Shown: positions 49,101 through 57,697, counted from the first letter of the stretch. The stretch: 64,000 bases of DNA from Conexibacter woesei DSM 14684 (GCF_000025265.1 NC_013739.1:1550001-1614000); one strand, 5' to 3'. Program-made: numbers and translations. The notes: generated from the sequence alone by a model not told the origin.

Positions 49101-50971
49101 CGCCGCCGGCTCTCCTCCAGCTCACGTGCGAGCGTCTCGGCGTCGTAGGGGCCGACGTGGCGCTGCCCGCCGACGAAGAAGGTCGGCGTGCCGCGCGCGC
49201 CGCTCGCCTCCGCGCTCGCGACGTCCTTGCGCACCCGCGCGAGGTGGCGGCCGTCCTGGAGCGCGCGCGCCAGCTCCTCGACGTCGATGCCGATCTTGCC
49301 GGCGTAGCCGAGCAGGTCCTCGAACTCCAGCTCGTCCTGGTGGTCGAACAGCTTGTCGTGGAGCTCCCAGAATCTGCCCTGGACGGCCGCCTCCTCCATC
49401 GCCTGTGCGGCCAGCTCGGCGTGCGGGTGGACGTCGATCAGCGGCAGGTGGCGCAGCACGTAGCGGAGGTCGTCGCCGAAGCGTCTGCGCAGCTCCCTCA
49501 CCATCCCGGTCGCGCGGCCGCAGAAGGGGCACTCGAAGTCGGCGTACTCGACCAGCGTCAGCGGCGCGTCGAGCGGGCCGCGGACGTGGTCGCGCGCGGC
49601 GTCGACCGGCGGGGACAGCTCTCGCGGCAGACCGGCGCTGACCTCGCCGCGCAGCAGCGCCGCGAGCTTGAACGCCAGCCAGCCGGCGCCGACCGCCAGC
49701 ACCGCGGCGAGCAGCACGCCGATGCGCGCCTCCTCCTGCTGCTGGGCGTCGGAGAACGCGAGCCCGACGATCAGCAGCGAGACGGTGAAGCCGATCCCCG
49801 ACAGCGCCGCGCCGCCGACGACCTGGCCCTCGCCGACGCCCTGCGGCAGCGTCCCGAGCCGCATGCGGACCGCGCCGAGGGCGCCGGTCGCGATCCCGAG
49901 CGTCTTGCCGAGCACGAGGCCGGCGACGACGCCCCACGTGATCGGGGAGGAGAGCGCGTCGCCGAGCGCGCCGGCGCGCATGTCGACGCCGGCGTTGGCG
50001 AGCGCGAACAGCGGCACGATCGCGTAGCTCGTCCACGGGTGCAGCAGCGTCTGCAGCCGCTCGTTGGGGGAGACGGAGCGCTCGATGCTGAGCTTCGTGT
50101 CGCGCGCGAGCTGCGGCAGCGGCGACTGGCGGAAGGCGCGCGCCTGCGAGGCGGCCTGCTCGACCTGCTCTCTGCGCGGCGTGTAGGCGGTGATCAGCAG
50201 ACCCGCGGCCATGCCCGCGAGCGTCGGGTGCAGGCCGGAGACGACGGTCGCGATCCACAGCCCGGCGCCGAGCGCGCAGTAGGCCGACCCGCGCCAGATG
50301 CGGGTCGAGCCGAGCAGGCCGATGCCGGCGAGGCAGGCGAGCGCGACGAGCAGCGCGACGACGTCGAGCGATTCCGAGTAGACGATCCCGATCACCGAGA
50401 TCGCGGCGATGTCGTCGACGATCGACAGCGTCAGCAGGAAGACGCGCAGCTGGGTCGGGCAGGCGGGACCGACGATCGCGAGCGCGCCGAGCATGAAGGC
50501 GGTGTCGGTCGCGATCACGATCCCCCAGCCGTGCGCCGACCCGCTGACGGCGCCGGAGAAGTGGATCAGCGCGAGGTAGATCAGCGCCGGCAGCACCATC
50601 CCGCCGATCCCGGCGATCACCGGCACCGTCACGCGCGTGCGGTCCTTCAGCTCGCCGATCGACCACTCGCGCCGCACTTCCATGCCGATCACGAAGAAGA
50701 ACAGCGCCATCAGCCCCTCGTCGAGCCAGTGGCGCAGGTCCATGTCGATCGTCCAGTCGCCGAGCGAGATCGACAGCCGCGTGTGCCACAGCGACTCGTA
50801 GGAGTCCGACAGCGGCGAGTTGGCCCACACGAGCGCGACGACCGTCGCGGCCAGCAGCAGCCCCGCGCTGCCGGCCTCGGTCGAGATGAAGTGCCGCAGC
50901 GGCGCGCCGAGCTGTGCGAGCAGCTGCCGCCGCTTCGGCGTCGTCTGGTCGCCCGGGGCGGTCGCCGTCAC
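49097..50971 (-). CDS. nhaA: NhaA sodium/proton antiporter fused to a DsbA-like thioredoxin domain
   Basis: A 624-residue protein. Residues ~25-430 are NhaA, exchanging Na+ for H+: [15 protein letters not shown] and [19 protein letters not shown] hold the key Asp residues, including the VDDIAA pair. Residues ~450-624 are a DsbA/thioredoxin-like domain with the CPFC redox motif ([18 protein letters not shown]) and cis-Pro segment GTPTFFVGG. Such NhaA-thioredoxin fusions are known in actinobacteria; the domain's role is unclear. Start GTG 50971. It follows the GNAT gene by 9 nt. Confidence 0.9.
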   Translation of the reverse strand: MTATAPGDQTTPKRRQLLAQLGAPLRHFISTEAGSAGLLLAATVVALVWANSPLSDSYESLWHTRLSISLGDWTIDMDLRHWLDEGLMALFFFVIGMEVRREWSIGELKDRTRVTVPVIAGIGGMVLPALIYLALIHFSGAVSGSAHGWGIVIATDTAFMLGALAIVGPACPTQLRVFLLTLSIVDDIAAISVIGIVYSESLDVVALLVALACLAGIGLLGSTRIWRGSAYCALGAGLWIATVVSGLHPTLAGMAAGLLITAYTPRREQVEQAASQARAFRQSPLPQLARDTKLSIERSVSPNERLQTLLHPWTSYAIVPLFALANAGVDMRAGALGDALSSPITWGVVAGLVLGKTLGIATGALGAVRMRLGTLPQGVGEGQVVGGAALSGIGFTVSLLIVGLAFSDAQQQEEARIGVLLAAVLAVGAGWLAFKLAALLRGEVSAGLPRELSPPVDAARDHVRGPLDAPLTLVEYADFECPFCGRATGMVRELRRRFGDDLRYVLRHLPLIDVHPHAELAAQAMEEAAVQGRFWELHDKLFDHQDELEFEDLLGYAGKIGIDVEELARALQDGRHLARVRKDVASAEASGARGTPTFFVGGQRHVGPYDAETLARELEESRRR

Positions 50972-50980
50972 GCGGCAGTC

Positions 50981-51295
50981 CTACCCGCTGGAGAGCTGGG
51001 CGCGCATGCTCGGCGCGACCTGCGCCAGCAGCTCGGGGTGCCGGCGCACGTACGCCGCCGCGAACGGGCACAGCGGGATGACCGTCTTGCCGAGCGCGGC
51101 GATCTGCGCGAACGTGCCGCGCACCAGCTCGCCGCCGAGCCCTTCGCCCTCGTGCCCTTCCAGCACCTCGGTGTGGGCGAGGATCACGCTGTCGCCGGCC
51201 GGCAGGTACTCGGTCCAGCCGAGCAGGTCAGCGCCGGCGCGCAGCTCGTAGCGCCGCGCGCCGGGGTCGTCGGTGAGCGTGTGCGCCGCTGTCAT
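50981..51295 (-). CDS. small GNAT-family N-acetyltransferase
   Basis: A 104-residue protein of the short YjdJ/COG2388-like GNAT group. YELRAGADLLGWTEYLPAGDSVILAHTEVLEGHEGEGLGGELVRGTFAQIAALGKTVIPLCPFAAAYVRRHPELL contains the acetyl-CoA-binding segment (GEGLGGELV) and the conserved CPFxxxYxxxHPE ending. The substrate is unknown. It lies between the NmrA-like and nhaA genes with gaps of 5 and 9 nt, so the three form one operon. ATG 51295 is used rather than the upstream longer frame. Confidence 0.8.
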   Translation of the reverse strand: MTAAHTLTDDPGARRYELRAGADLLGWTEYLPAGDSVILAHTEVLEGHEGEGLGGELVRGTFAQIAALGKTVIPLCPFAAAYVRRHPELLAQVAPSMRAQLSSG

Positions 51296-51300
51296 CGCGC

Positions 51301-52137
51301 TCAGTCTGACGGAGCGACTGCCTCCGCGCGCAGCGCGGCGCCCTCGCGCGCCGCCCACTGCGCGACCGTGGTCGCCGGCCGCCCGAGCGCCTGCTGGACG
51401 CCGTCGGAGAGGCGCGTGTCGCGGCCGTCGCGGATCGCGGCGAACAGCTGCGCGAGGAAGGCCGCGCGCTCGGCGTCGAGCGCGCCGGTCAGGATGCGCT
51501 CGTAGTCGGCCGGGTCGGCGGCGACGTAGCGCAGCTCGCGACCGGCCTCTGCGGCCAGCAGCGCGACCAGCTCGCCGAACGTCAGCGCCTCCGGCCCGGA
51601 CAGCTCGTAGGTGCGGCCGGCGTGGCGCGGGTCGGTCAGCGCGGCGGCGGCGACGGCGGCGACGTCGTCGAGGTCGACGAACGGCTCGCGTCCGTCGCCC
51701 GCGGGCGCGACGACCGCTCCGTCCTCACCGGGCGCGAAGTACGCCTCGGTGAAGTTCTGGTCGAACCACGTCGGGCGCAGGATCGTCCAGTCGAGGCCGG
51801 ATCCGCGGACGACGTCCTCGGCCGCGAAGACCGGGTTGCCGGGCACGAACTCGGCGCCGCGCGCCGACAGCATCACGGCGCGGCGTACGCCGGCGGCCTC
51901 CGCGCGCTTCAGCAGCGCGGCGAACGGCGCCGCGTACTCGAACCCCTGCTGCGGGACGACGAGGTAGACGCCCTCGGTCCCCGCCAGCGCGGCGTCCCAG
52001 GTCGTCTCGTCGTGCCAGTCGAAGTGGACGGCGCCGCCGCGGCTCGCGGCGCGGGCCGTGTGGCCGGCGGCGGTCAGGTGCTCCACGATGCGGCGGCCGG
52101 TCTTGCCGCTGCCGCCGATGATCAGGTAGTCGCTCAT
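51301..52137 (-). CDS. NmrA-like NAD(P)-binding protein
   Basis: A 278-residue atypical SDR. MSDYLIIGGSGKTGRRIVEHLTAAGHTARAASRGG carries the GGxGxxG motif of NmrA/SDR-a proteins. LDWTILRPTWFDQNFTE and GREPFVDLDDVAAVAAAALTD with YELSGPEALTFGELVALLA are standard for the group, which often reduces quinones or senses NADP+. No catalytic Tyr-Lys pair is obvious. The start is ATG 52137; ATG 52149 is possible. It heads the operon with the GNAT and nhaA genes and is divergent from an AraC regulator. Confidence 0.83.
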   Translation of the reverse strand: MSDYLIIGGSGKTGRRIVEHLTAAGHTARAASRGGAVHFDWHDETTWDAALAGTEGVYLVVPQQGFEYAAPFAALLKRAEAAGVRRAVMLSARGAEFVPGNPVFAAEDVVRGSGLDWTILRPTWFDQNFTEAYFAPGEDGAVVAPAGDGREPFVDLDDVAAVAAAALTDPRHAGRTYELSGPEALTFGELVALLAAEAGRELRYVAADPADYERILTGALDAERAAFLAQLFAAIRDGRDTRLSDGVQQALGRPATTVAQWAAREGAALRAEAVAPSD

Positions 52138-52174
52138 GGGATCGATCATCCACTCGCAGGGCGAGACGATCCAT

Positions 52175-52187
52175 GCTCGAAACGAGC
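52175..52187. promoter_or_regulatory. operator-like dyad between NmrA-like and AraC genes
   Basis: GCTCG (52175-52179) and CGAGC (52183-52187) flank AAA, extended by GATCC and GGATC on the outside with a 2-nt offset. GATCGATC repeats lie nearby. It is centrally placed between the divergent genes and may bind the AraC protein. Confidence 0.35.
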
Positions 52188-52220
52188 GGATCTTTGATCG
52201 ATCGTCTACCGTTATCTGCG

Positions 52221-53186
52221 ATGGACGTGCTTGCCGACCTGCTCGCCCGCGCCCATGCGCGCGGCGCGGTCTTCTCCAACCGCCGCTTCGCCGCGCCGTG
52301 GGGCGTCGAGTTCCAGGACGTCTTCCCGCTCACCTTCCACGCGGTGCTTGGCGGCGCGATGTGGGTCGAGCTGGAGGGGGAGGAGCCGCTGCAGCTGTTC
52401 GGCGGCGACCTGCTGCTGGTCCGCACCGGCGCGCCGTACCGCTTCGTGCACGCGCCGGGCGCGCCGGCTGTCTCGATGCGGCGCCTGCTCGATGGCGAAC
52501 CGGAGCAGCAGCCGCAACCGCAGCCGCCGCAGCACGACGGTCCCGCGACGCAGCTGCTGTGCGGCGCGTACACGCTGGAGGGCTCCGTCTGCGACAGCCT
52601 GCTCGCCTCGCTCCCGTCGCTCGCGCCGATCCGCGGCGGCTCGGTCGGCGGCCCGCTGCGGACCGCGCTCGGTCTGCTCGGCGACGAGGTCGCGACCGAG
52701 GAGCCGGGCCAGCAGACGGTGCTCGACCGCCTGCTCGACCTGCTGCTCGTCTACAGCCTGCGCGCCTGGTTCACGCGGCCGGAGGCCGACGTGCCGGGCT
52801 GGTACGCCGCGCTGGAGGACCCGGCGGCCGGCCCCGCGCTGCGAGCGATCCACTCCGATCCGGCGCATCAATGGACCGTCGCGGAGCTGGCCGCGCTGGC
52901 CGGCCTCTCGCGTGCGGCGTTCGCGCGGCGCTTCTCCGAGCGGGTTGGCGAGGCGCCGCTCGCCTACCTCACGCGCTGGCGGATGTCGCTCGCGGCCGGC
53001 GCGCTGCTGCGACCCGGCGCGACGCTCGCGGCGGTCGCGCAGGAGGTCGGCTACGGCAGCGAGTTCGCGCTCTCCAACGCGTTCCGCCGCACGTACGGCG
53101 AGGCGCCCGGCCGCTGGCGGCGGGCGCAGCTGGCGGAGGCCGCCGCGGCCGCCTCAGCGGCGGCTCACCAGGGCGACGGCGCGTAG
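52221..53186 (+). CDS. AraC-family regulator with cupin domain
   Basis: A 321-residue regulator. The N-terminal AraC_binding cupin (FSNRRFAAPWGVEFQDVFPLTFHAVLGGAMWVELEGEEPLQLFGGDLLLVRTGAPYRFVH) belongs to the cupin_6 type, and the C-terminal double helix-turn-helix is DPAHQWTVAELAALAGLSRAAFARRFSERVGEAPLAYLTRWRMSLAAGALLRPGATLAAVAQEVGYGSEFALSNAFRRTYGEAPGRWRR. A Gln/Pro-rich run sits between them. It is divergent from the NmrA-like gene, the common arrangement in which this type activates an oxidoreductase. It converges on the SDR gene with a 22-nt overlap. Confidence 0.87.
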   Translation: MDVLADLLARAHARGAVFSNRRFAAPWGVEFQDVFPLTFHAVLGGAMWVELEGEEPLQLFGGDLLLVRTGAPYRFVHAPGAPAVSMRRLLDGEPEQQPQPQPPQHDGPATQLLCGAYTLEGSVCDSLLASLPSLAPIRGGSVGGPLRTALGLLGDEVATEEPGQQTVLDRLLDLLLVYSLRAWFTRPEADVPGWYAALEDPAAGPALRAIHSDPAHQWTVAELAALAGLSRAAFARRFSERVGEAPLAYLTRWRMSLAAGALLRPGATLAAVAQEVGYGSEFALSNAFRRTYGEAPGRWRRAQLAEAAAAASAAAHQGDGA

Positions 53187-54643
53187 TCCTTCAGGAAGCA
53201 GCCGAACAGGTCCTCGCCCAGCTCGCCGCGGACGATCGGGTCATAGACGCGCGCGGCGCCGTCGACGAGGTCGAGCGGCGCGTGGAAGCCGGCGTCGGCG
53301 AGCCGCATCTTCTGCGGGTGCGGCCGCTCGTCGGTGATCCAGCCGGTGTCGACGGCGGTCATCAGGATCCCGTCCTGCTCCAGCATCTCCTGCGCGCTCG
53401 TGCGCGTGAGCATGTTGAGCGCCGCCTTCGCCATGTTCGTGTGGGGATGGCCGGGGCCCTTGTAGCCGCGGCCGAACTGCCCCTCCATCGCCGAGACGTT
53501 GACGACGTACTTGCGCCGTGCGGGCGCCGCCGCGAGCGCGCGGCGCAGGCGGCTGACGAGGATGAACGGCGCGGTCATGTTGCAGAGCTGGACTTCGAGC
53601 AGCTCGATCGGGTCGACCTCGTCGACGTGCTGGACCCAGCTGTTGGAGTGGTGCAGGTCGGGCAGCAGGCCGCCGGCGTCGATCGCGTCGCCGGCGCGGA
53701 TCCGCTCCGGCGAGGCGGAGCGGGCGTCGAGCGCGAGCGCGGTCACGGCCTGCGGCGTCGGCGCCCAGTACGCCAGCGACTCGCCGCCGGCCGGCAACGA
53801 GGTCGGCCGAGTCGCCGACGCGCCGCCGCCGATCTGCCCGAACGTGACGACCTCCGGCAGCTCGCCGCCGGGCAGCGGCGCGGCCTCGGCCTCGACGAGC
53901 GGCCGGTACGCCTCCGGCGAGCGCCGCACGGTCTGCGCGGCGTTGTTGATGAGGATGTCGAGCGGACCCTGCTCGGCGACGGAGTCGGCGAGCGCGATCA
54001 CCTGGGCGGGGTCACGCAGGTCGATCCCGACGATCCGCAGGCGGTCGATCCAGTCGCCGCTGTCGTCCATCGCCTTGAAGCGGCGGATCGCGTCGTTGGG
54101 AAAGCGGGTCGTGATCGTCGTGTGGGCGCCGTCGCGCAGCAGCCGCAGCGCGATGTACATGCCGATCTTCGCGCGGCCGCCCGTCAGCAGCGCGCGGCGC
54201 CCGGTCAGGTCGGCGCGCGCGTCACGCCGCTGGTGGTTCAGCGCGGCGCAGTCGGGACAGAGCTGGTGGTACCAGGCGTCGACCTGGGTGTAGCGGTCCT
54301 TGCAGACGTAGCAGGCGCGCGGCTCGATCAGGTGGCCGGCGATCGCCCCTCTGGCGGTCGATCTCAGCTGCAGTCCCTGCGTCTCGTCGTCGATCCGCCC
54401 GGGCGCGCCGGTCGCCGTCGCGGCGGTGACGGCCGCGTCGTGCTCGACGACCGTGCGCCGCTTCTCCTGTCTGCGGCGGAGCTTGACGGCCTTGTAGATC
54501 CTCGCCGTCGCGCGCTGGATCGCGAGCGCGTCGGGGTGGTCGAGCGGCAGCTCGTCCGCCTCCGCGAGGACGGCGAGCGCCGCCTCCAGCCGCTCGGGAT
54601 CGATGCCCGCGACCGGGCGCTGCTGCTCGTCTGACTGCTTCAT
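53165..54643 (-). CDS. short-chain dehydrogenase with N-terminal zinc finger and no catalytic tyrosine
   Basis: A 492-residue protein. Helical residues 1-~100 precede a C-x2-C-x14-C-x2-C zinc-ribbon-like site (Cys111, Cys114, Cys129, Cys132: CYVCKDRYTQVDAWYHQLCPDC). The Rossmann motif TGGRAKIG starts at ~154 and NNAAQ follows. The usual YxxxK reads TNMAK (HPHTNMAKAALNMLTRTSA), so Tyr is replaced by Thr while Lys stays. I believe this HTNMAKAALNM form is conserved in a distinct SDR branch, so the fold may bind cofactor for another chemistry. It lies tail to tail with the AraC gene. Confidence 0.78.
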   Translation of the reverse strand: MKQSDEQQRPVAGIDPERLEAALAVLAEADELPLDHPDALAIQRATARIYKAVKLRRRQEKRRTVVEHDAAVTAATATGAPGRIDDETQGLQLRSTARGAIAGHLIEPRACYVCKDRYTQVDAWYHQLCPDCAALNHQRRDARADLTGRRALLTGGRAKIGMYIALRLLRDGAHTTITTRFPNDAIRRFKAMDDSGDWIDRLRIVGIDLRDPAQVIALADSVAEQGPLDILINNAAQTVRRSPEAYRPLVEAEAAPLPGGELPEVVTFGQIGGGASATRPTSLPAGGESLAYWAPTPQAVTALALDARSASPERIRAGDAIDAGGLLPDLHHSNSWVQHVDEVDPIELLEVQLCNMTAPFILVSRLRRALAAAPARRKYVVNVSAMEGQFGRGYKGPGHPHTNMAKAALNMLTRTSAQEMLEQDGILMTAVDTGWITDERPHPQKMRLADAGFHAPLDLVDGAARVYDPIVRGELGEDLFGCFLKDYAPSPW

Positions 54644-54735
54644 CGCTCTGTGGAGGGTAGGGGACCGCCGCGCATGCGACCCTGCACGGCCGGGCAGGAA
54701 CTGCTCGACCTCCACGCACGAAAGGACCTCCTCCC

Positions 54736-55230
54736 ATGACTTCGATCGCTCGACGGCGGCTGCCGCTGCTGCTGACGGCGCTGCTGACGCTCCTGCTCGT
54801 GGCGCCGGTCGCGGCGCGCGCCGACGACCAGTCGTTCGCGCGCACGGCGCTCACGCACGCCGACGCGCTCAAGAGAGCGGAGACGGCGGCGACGAGAGCA
54901 CTGCGGCGCGTCGACGCGCGCGGCCGCTCGGCGATCCCGGGCGCGCGCCAGGCGGTCAAGACGGTGCGCGGGCAGGCGCGGCTGATGCGGGACGCCGTCG
55001 ACCGTGAGCAGACCTCGACGCCGGACGGCGAGACGACGAAGCGCCAGCTGCTCGAGCTGCTGGCGGTCGAGCTGCGGGCGTACGGCACGCTCGACCGCGC
55101 CCTGGCGGCGTACAAGCGCGGCGACGTCAGAACGGCGAACACGCTGCTGCGGCGGGCGAAGGGACAGTTGAGAGGCGTCGGCGAGGCGGCCGCGAGAGTC
55201 GGCCAGAAGCTCAGCGAGCTGGCCGCGTAG
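54736..55230 (+). CDS. small secreted helical protein, hypothetical
   Basis: A 164-residue protein with a clear signal peptide (MTSIARRRLPLLLTALLTLLLVAPVAARADD) and a mature part made of long amphipathic helices with many Arg/Ala pairs (AVKTVRGQARLMRDAVDREQ, LKRAETAATRALRRVD). No family is recognised. It lies alone between the divergent SDR gene and the candidate leader region. Arg codons include AGA (aagagagcg, acgagagca), a pattern seen in other genes of this genome, which supports it being native. Confidence 0.65.
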   Translation: MTSIARRRLPLLLTALLTLLLVAPVAARADDQSFARTALTHADALKRAETAATRALRRVDARGRSAIPGARQAVKTVRGQARLMRDAVDREQTSTPDGETTKRQLLELLAVELRAYGTLDRALAAYKRGDVRTANTLLRRAKGQLRGVGEAAARVGQKLSELAA

Positions 55231-55310
55231 CGGCGCGGTGCGAGCGCGGGCGAGGCGGGGCGGACCGCGCCGTTTCGCCGCGCGCGCTACGCTGCCCGCC
55301 GTCCCAAAGA
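55231..55310. promoter_or_regulatory. possible promoter of the leader transcript
   Basis: This non-coding stretch holds a -10-like TACGCT (55288-55293). Transcription would begin near 55300, just before the hairpin at 55311. No good -35 element is seen, so this is tentative. Confidence 0.3.
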
Positions 55311-55415
55311 GAAACGGCCCGCCTGCTGGCGAGCCGTTTCCCGGGAGGAGAGATGTGTCTATGTGGTGGTGCTGCGATCGGTGAGGAAGCTCTTGGCCGG
55401 GTTGCGGGGCCCGGC
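55311..55415 (+). ncRNA. candidate structured leader RNA with a Trp/Cys-rich leader peptide
   Basis: GAAACGGC (55311-55318) pairs with GCCGTTTC (55333-55340), with an inner CGCC/GGCG pair, giving a strong hairpin. GGAGGAG (55344-55350) follows, then ATG 55361 of a seven-codon frame, MWWCCDR, with a 10-nt spacing. A second hairpin (GCCGGG 55396-55401 with CCCGGC 55410-55415) lies just after its stop. Tandem Trp and Cys codons between two hairpins resemble ribosome-mediated attenuation, but the next gene is a lipoprotein, not a tryptophan or cysteine gene. Confidence 0.4.
55361..55384 (+). CDS. putative leader peptide MWWCCDR
   Basis: Seven codons (ATG, two TGG, two TGC, GAT, CGG) and a TGA stop, preceded by GGAGGAG at a 10-nt spacing. 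The tandem Trp and Cys codons are hard to explain by chance alone in this GC-rich context and fit an attenuation leader. A competing 39-codon frame in another phase (55353-55472) shares the same ribosome-binding site, so this call is tentative. Confidence 0.35.
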   Translation: MWWCCDR

Positions 55416-55513
55416 GGGTACTGCTTGATCGCTGACAAGCATGATGGGCGCTCCCCGGCGTCCGTTGTGTGACGTTGGTCATAGAGCGCGGCGAGCATCG
55501 GAGGACGACACGG

Positions 55514-56200
55514 ATGTCGGCGAGGGGACGGACCAGCCGCTGGCTGGCGACAGGCGTCGCGGCGCTGCTGCTGGGCGGCTGTGGGACGGTCGAGGAGGAG
55601 CGGCGCTCTGACAGAGACGTCGCCGAGCGGGCGTTGCTGCGCGCCTCCGATCTGCCGTCCGGCTGGACGCGCTCGCCCGCCTCCGGCGAGGACCTGCCGA
55701 GCGACGCCGAGCTGGCCGAGCTGTGCCCCGACTATCCGGCCGACCACGTCAGCGCGGACGCTGACGGCCAGGTGACGTTCGAGGATGCGGGCGGGCTGGC
55801 GGTCGTCCAGTCGGTCTCGCTGCTCGACGACGACGCCGGCGCGAAGGAGGCGGTCGAGGACCTTCCGAGCGAGCGCGCCCAGCGCTGCACCGAGGCGATC
55901 ATGCTCGACACGATGCGCAGCGAGCCCGCCGCCGAGCAGATCGAGTTCGGGGACCTCCGGATGGTGCCGATCGACACTGCCGGGCTCGGCGCGAACACCC
56001 GCGGGGTGCGGATGCGGCTGCAGATGACGATGCAGGGCGTCACCGTCGTCATGCGCGCCGACATGCTCGCGAGCCACACGGGGAACGCCGTGACGTGCGT
56101 GACGACGATGGCGGTCGAAGGCCGCTTCGATCCGCGCCTGCGCGACGAGCTGAACGCGCGGGCGGCGGAGCGCCTGCGTGCCGCGCTCGTCGACCGCTAG
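55514..56200 (+). CDS. exported lipoprotein, hypothetical
   Basis: A 228-residue lipoprotein. The signal MSARGRTSRWLATGVAALLLGGCGTVEEE carries the lipobox LLGGC. The mature part begins with an acidic helix and continues with alternating strands (ASDLPSGWTRSPASGEDLP, VTFEDAGGLAVVQSVSLLDDDAGAKEAVEDLP), resembling PknH/sensor-like extracellular domains in actinobacteria; that relation is a guess. GGAGG lies 9 nt before ATG 55514. It follows the candidate leader RNA and converges on the anti-sigma gene with a 5-nt gap. Confidence 0.78.
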   Translation: MSARGRTSRWLATGVAALLLGGCGTVEEERRSDRDVAERALLRASDLPSGWTRSPASGEDLPSDAELAELCPDYPADHVSADADGQVTFEDAGGLAVVQSVSLLDDDAGAKEAVEDLPSERAQRCTEAIMLDTMRSEPAAEQIEFGDLRMVPIDTAGLGANTRGVRMRLQMTMQGVTVVMRADMLASHTGNAVTCVTTMAVEGRFDPRLRDELNARAAERLRAALVDR

Positions 56201-56205
56201 AGCGG

Positions 56206-56973
56206 TCAGACGCTCGCCTGCAGCAGCGGCGCGGAGGTCGGTCTGTCGCTCCCGCCGCGCGGCTCGCGCGTGACGAGCACCTGGTCGCCGGCGCCGAGCG
56301 ACTGCGGGATCGCGACGGTGCCGCTGCCGTTGCGCGCGAGCACGAAGACGGTCGACGGCTCGACGTCCCTGCCTCTGCGCATCACCCACGCCTGGTAGAC
56401 GCGGCCGGGCGGCAGCGCCGGCATCCGTCCGACGTCGAGCTGCCAGCTGCCGCCGGAGGAGACGAGCTGGGCGCGCACGTCGGCGCCGGGCGCGAGCGAG
56501 GCGACGGGCACGGTCGTGCGCTGCGGCTGCGAGCCGCCGTCCCCGCCGCCGCGGACGGCGAAGCCGATCGCGAACGCGGCGGCGAGCGCGGCGGCCGTCG
56601 CGGCCGCCGGCAGTGCGGGGACGTGCCAGCCGCGGATCCGCTCGCGCCACGAGCGGCGGGGCGGGGGCGGGGGCTGACGGTCGGTTCTGCGGCGGTGGGG
56701 CGGGGGCGATGCGGCGTCCACGCTGCGCGCAGCGTGCGGCTCGGCGGCGATCGCCGCCATGATGCGGCCGCGAAGGGCGGGCGGCGGGTCGACCTGCTCG
56801 ACCGACGCGGGCAGCAGCTCGACCGCCGGCGCGAGCCGGTGCAGCTCGCCGCGGCAGCGGTCGCACTCGGCGAGGTGCGCGGCGAACGCGACCGTGTCGC
56901 GCGGGTCGAGCGCGCCGATCGCGTACGCGGCGAGATCCTCTTCCCAGCGGCTGTGGCCGTCGGCCGGCTTCAT
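56206..56973 (-). CDS. RskA-type zinc-binding anti-sigma factor
   Basis: A 255-residue anti-sigma factor. The N-terminus has the ZAS motif (HLAECDRCRGEL, HxxxCxxC) that binds sigma region 2. One membrane helix (PALPAAATAAALAAAFAIGFAVRGG, ~135-160) leads to an outside RskA domain (QLDVGRMPALPPGRVYQAWVMRRGRDVEPSTVFVLARNGSGTVAIPQSLGAGDQVLVTREPRGGSDRPTSAPLL), which is a typical SigK regulator fold. A Pro/Arg-rich linker precedes the helix. It starts 1 nt into the sigma stop (TGATG), so both are made together. Confidence 0.9.
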   Translation of the reverse strand: MKPADGHSRWEEDLAAYAIGALDPRDTVAFAAHLAECDRCRGELHRLAPAVELLPASVEQVDPPPALRGRIMAAIAAEPHAARSVDAASPPPHRRRTDRQPPPPPRRSWRERIRGWHVPALPAAATAAALAAAFAIGFAVRGGGDGGSQPQRTTVPVASLAPGADVRAQLVSSGGSWQLDVGRMPALPPGRVYQAWVMRRGRDVEPSTVFVLARNGSGTVAIPQSLGAGDQVLVTREPRGGSDRPTSAPLLQASV

Positions 56974-57545
56974 CAGATCGCCTCGTCCATGCTCGTCCGC
57001 ATCTTCTCCAGCCCGAGCCGCATGCGTCCCTTGATCGTGCCGAGCGGGACCTCCAGCATGTCGGAGATCTCGCGGTGGGTGAAGCCGCCGAAGTACGCCA
57101 GCCCGAGCACCTGCGACTGGTCGTGCGGCAGCTCTCTCATCGCCCCGCGCACGACGCGGGCGCGCTCGCGTCGCAGCGCCTCGCCGTCGGTCCGCTCGGG
57201 GCTCGGCTGCGCTTCGAGCACGCCGTCGTCGTCGTGGTCCAGGCGCGGCGCGCGTGAGGCGGAGCGCCGCAGCGCGTCGATCGCGCGGTTGCGCAGGATC
57301 GCCAGCACCCACGAGCGCACGCTGCCGCGACCCGGGTCATAGCGCGAGCCGGAGCGCCAGATCGAGACGAACGCCTCCTGCGTGACGTCCTCGGCCGCCT
57401 GGCGCTCACCCATGATGCGGTGCGCGAGCGAGTACGCCGCGCCACCGTGGCGGTCGTAGAGCGCCTCCAGCGCACGGGCGTCGCCGTCCTGCACGAGCGT
57501 CATCAGCTCCTCGTCGGCGAGGCGCTCGACGCCGCCGGCGCTCAT
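56973..57545 (-). CDS. ECF sigma factor, SigK-like
   Basis: A 190-residue group-IV sigma factor. Region 2 reads LEALYDRHGGAAYSLAHRIMGERQAAEDVTQEAFVSIWRSGSRYDPGRGSVRSWVLAILRNRAIDALRR and region 4 reads MRELPHDQSQVLGLAYFGGFTHREISDMLEVPLGTIKGRMRLGLEKMR. This is the SigK/ECF19 type paired with RskA anti-sigma factors. ATG 57545 is chosen; a longer frame upstream lacks conservation. It is divergent from the Ferritin_2 gene, a likely target of this sigma system. Confidence 0.9.
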   Translation of the reverse strand: MSAGGVERLADEELMTLVQDGDARALEALYDRHGGAAYSLAHRIMGERQAAEDVTQEAFVSIWRSGSRYDPGRGSVRSWVLAILRNRAIDALRRSASRAPRLDHDDDGVLEAQPSPERTDGEALRRERARVVRGAMRELPHDQSQVLGLAYFGGFTHREISDMLEVPLGTIKGRMRLGLEKMRTSMDEAI

Positions 57546-57602
57546 CGGAGAGGGGGCTCGGTCGCGGGGGCCATCGACAGCTATTCGCACGGCGGGCGGT
57601 TT

Positions 57603-57640
57603 CGGATCATCGGCGGGATCGACGCGAACGCAGTGATCCG
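57603..57640. promoter_or_regulatory. inverted repeat between the ECF sigma and ferritin-like genes
   Basis: CGGATCA (57603-57609) and TGATCCG (57634-57640) are perfect complements with a 24-nt spacer, in the 152-nt divergent region. A ribosome-binding site (GGAAGGGAG, 57680-57688) precedes the ferritin-like gene. Whether the dyad or the ECF factor drives that gene is untested. Confidence 0.4.
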
Positions 57641-57697
57641 ATCCCGCTCCCCCTGCGCAAGAAGGGGCGCTCGTATCCACTGGAAGGGAGATTCACC

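Noticed and set aside
49031-51505. 824-residue plus-strand frame opposite nhaA
   Set aside because: The minus strand encodes full NhaA, DsbA-like and GNAT motifs; the plus frame is low complexity.
55353-55472. 39-codon frame starting MCLCGGAAIGEE as a Cys-rich peptide
   Set aside because: It uses AT-ending codons unlike local genes and has no recognised precursor features. The overlapping MWWCCDR frame at a better ribosome-binding-site spacing explains the signal as well, though neither is proven.
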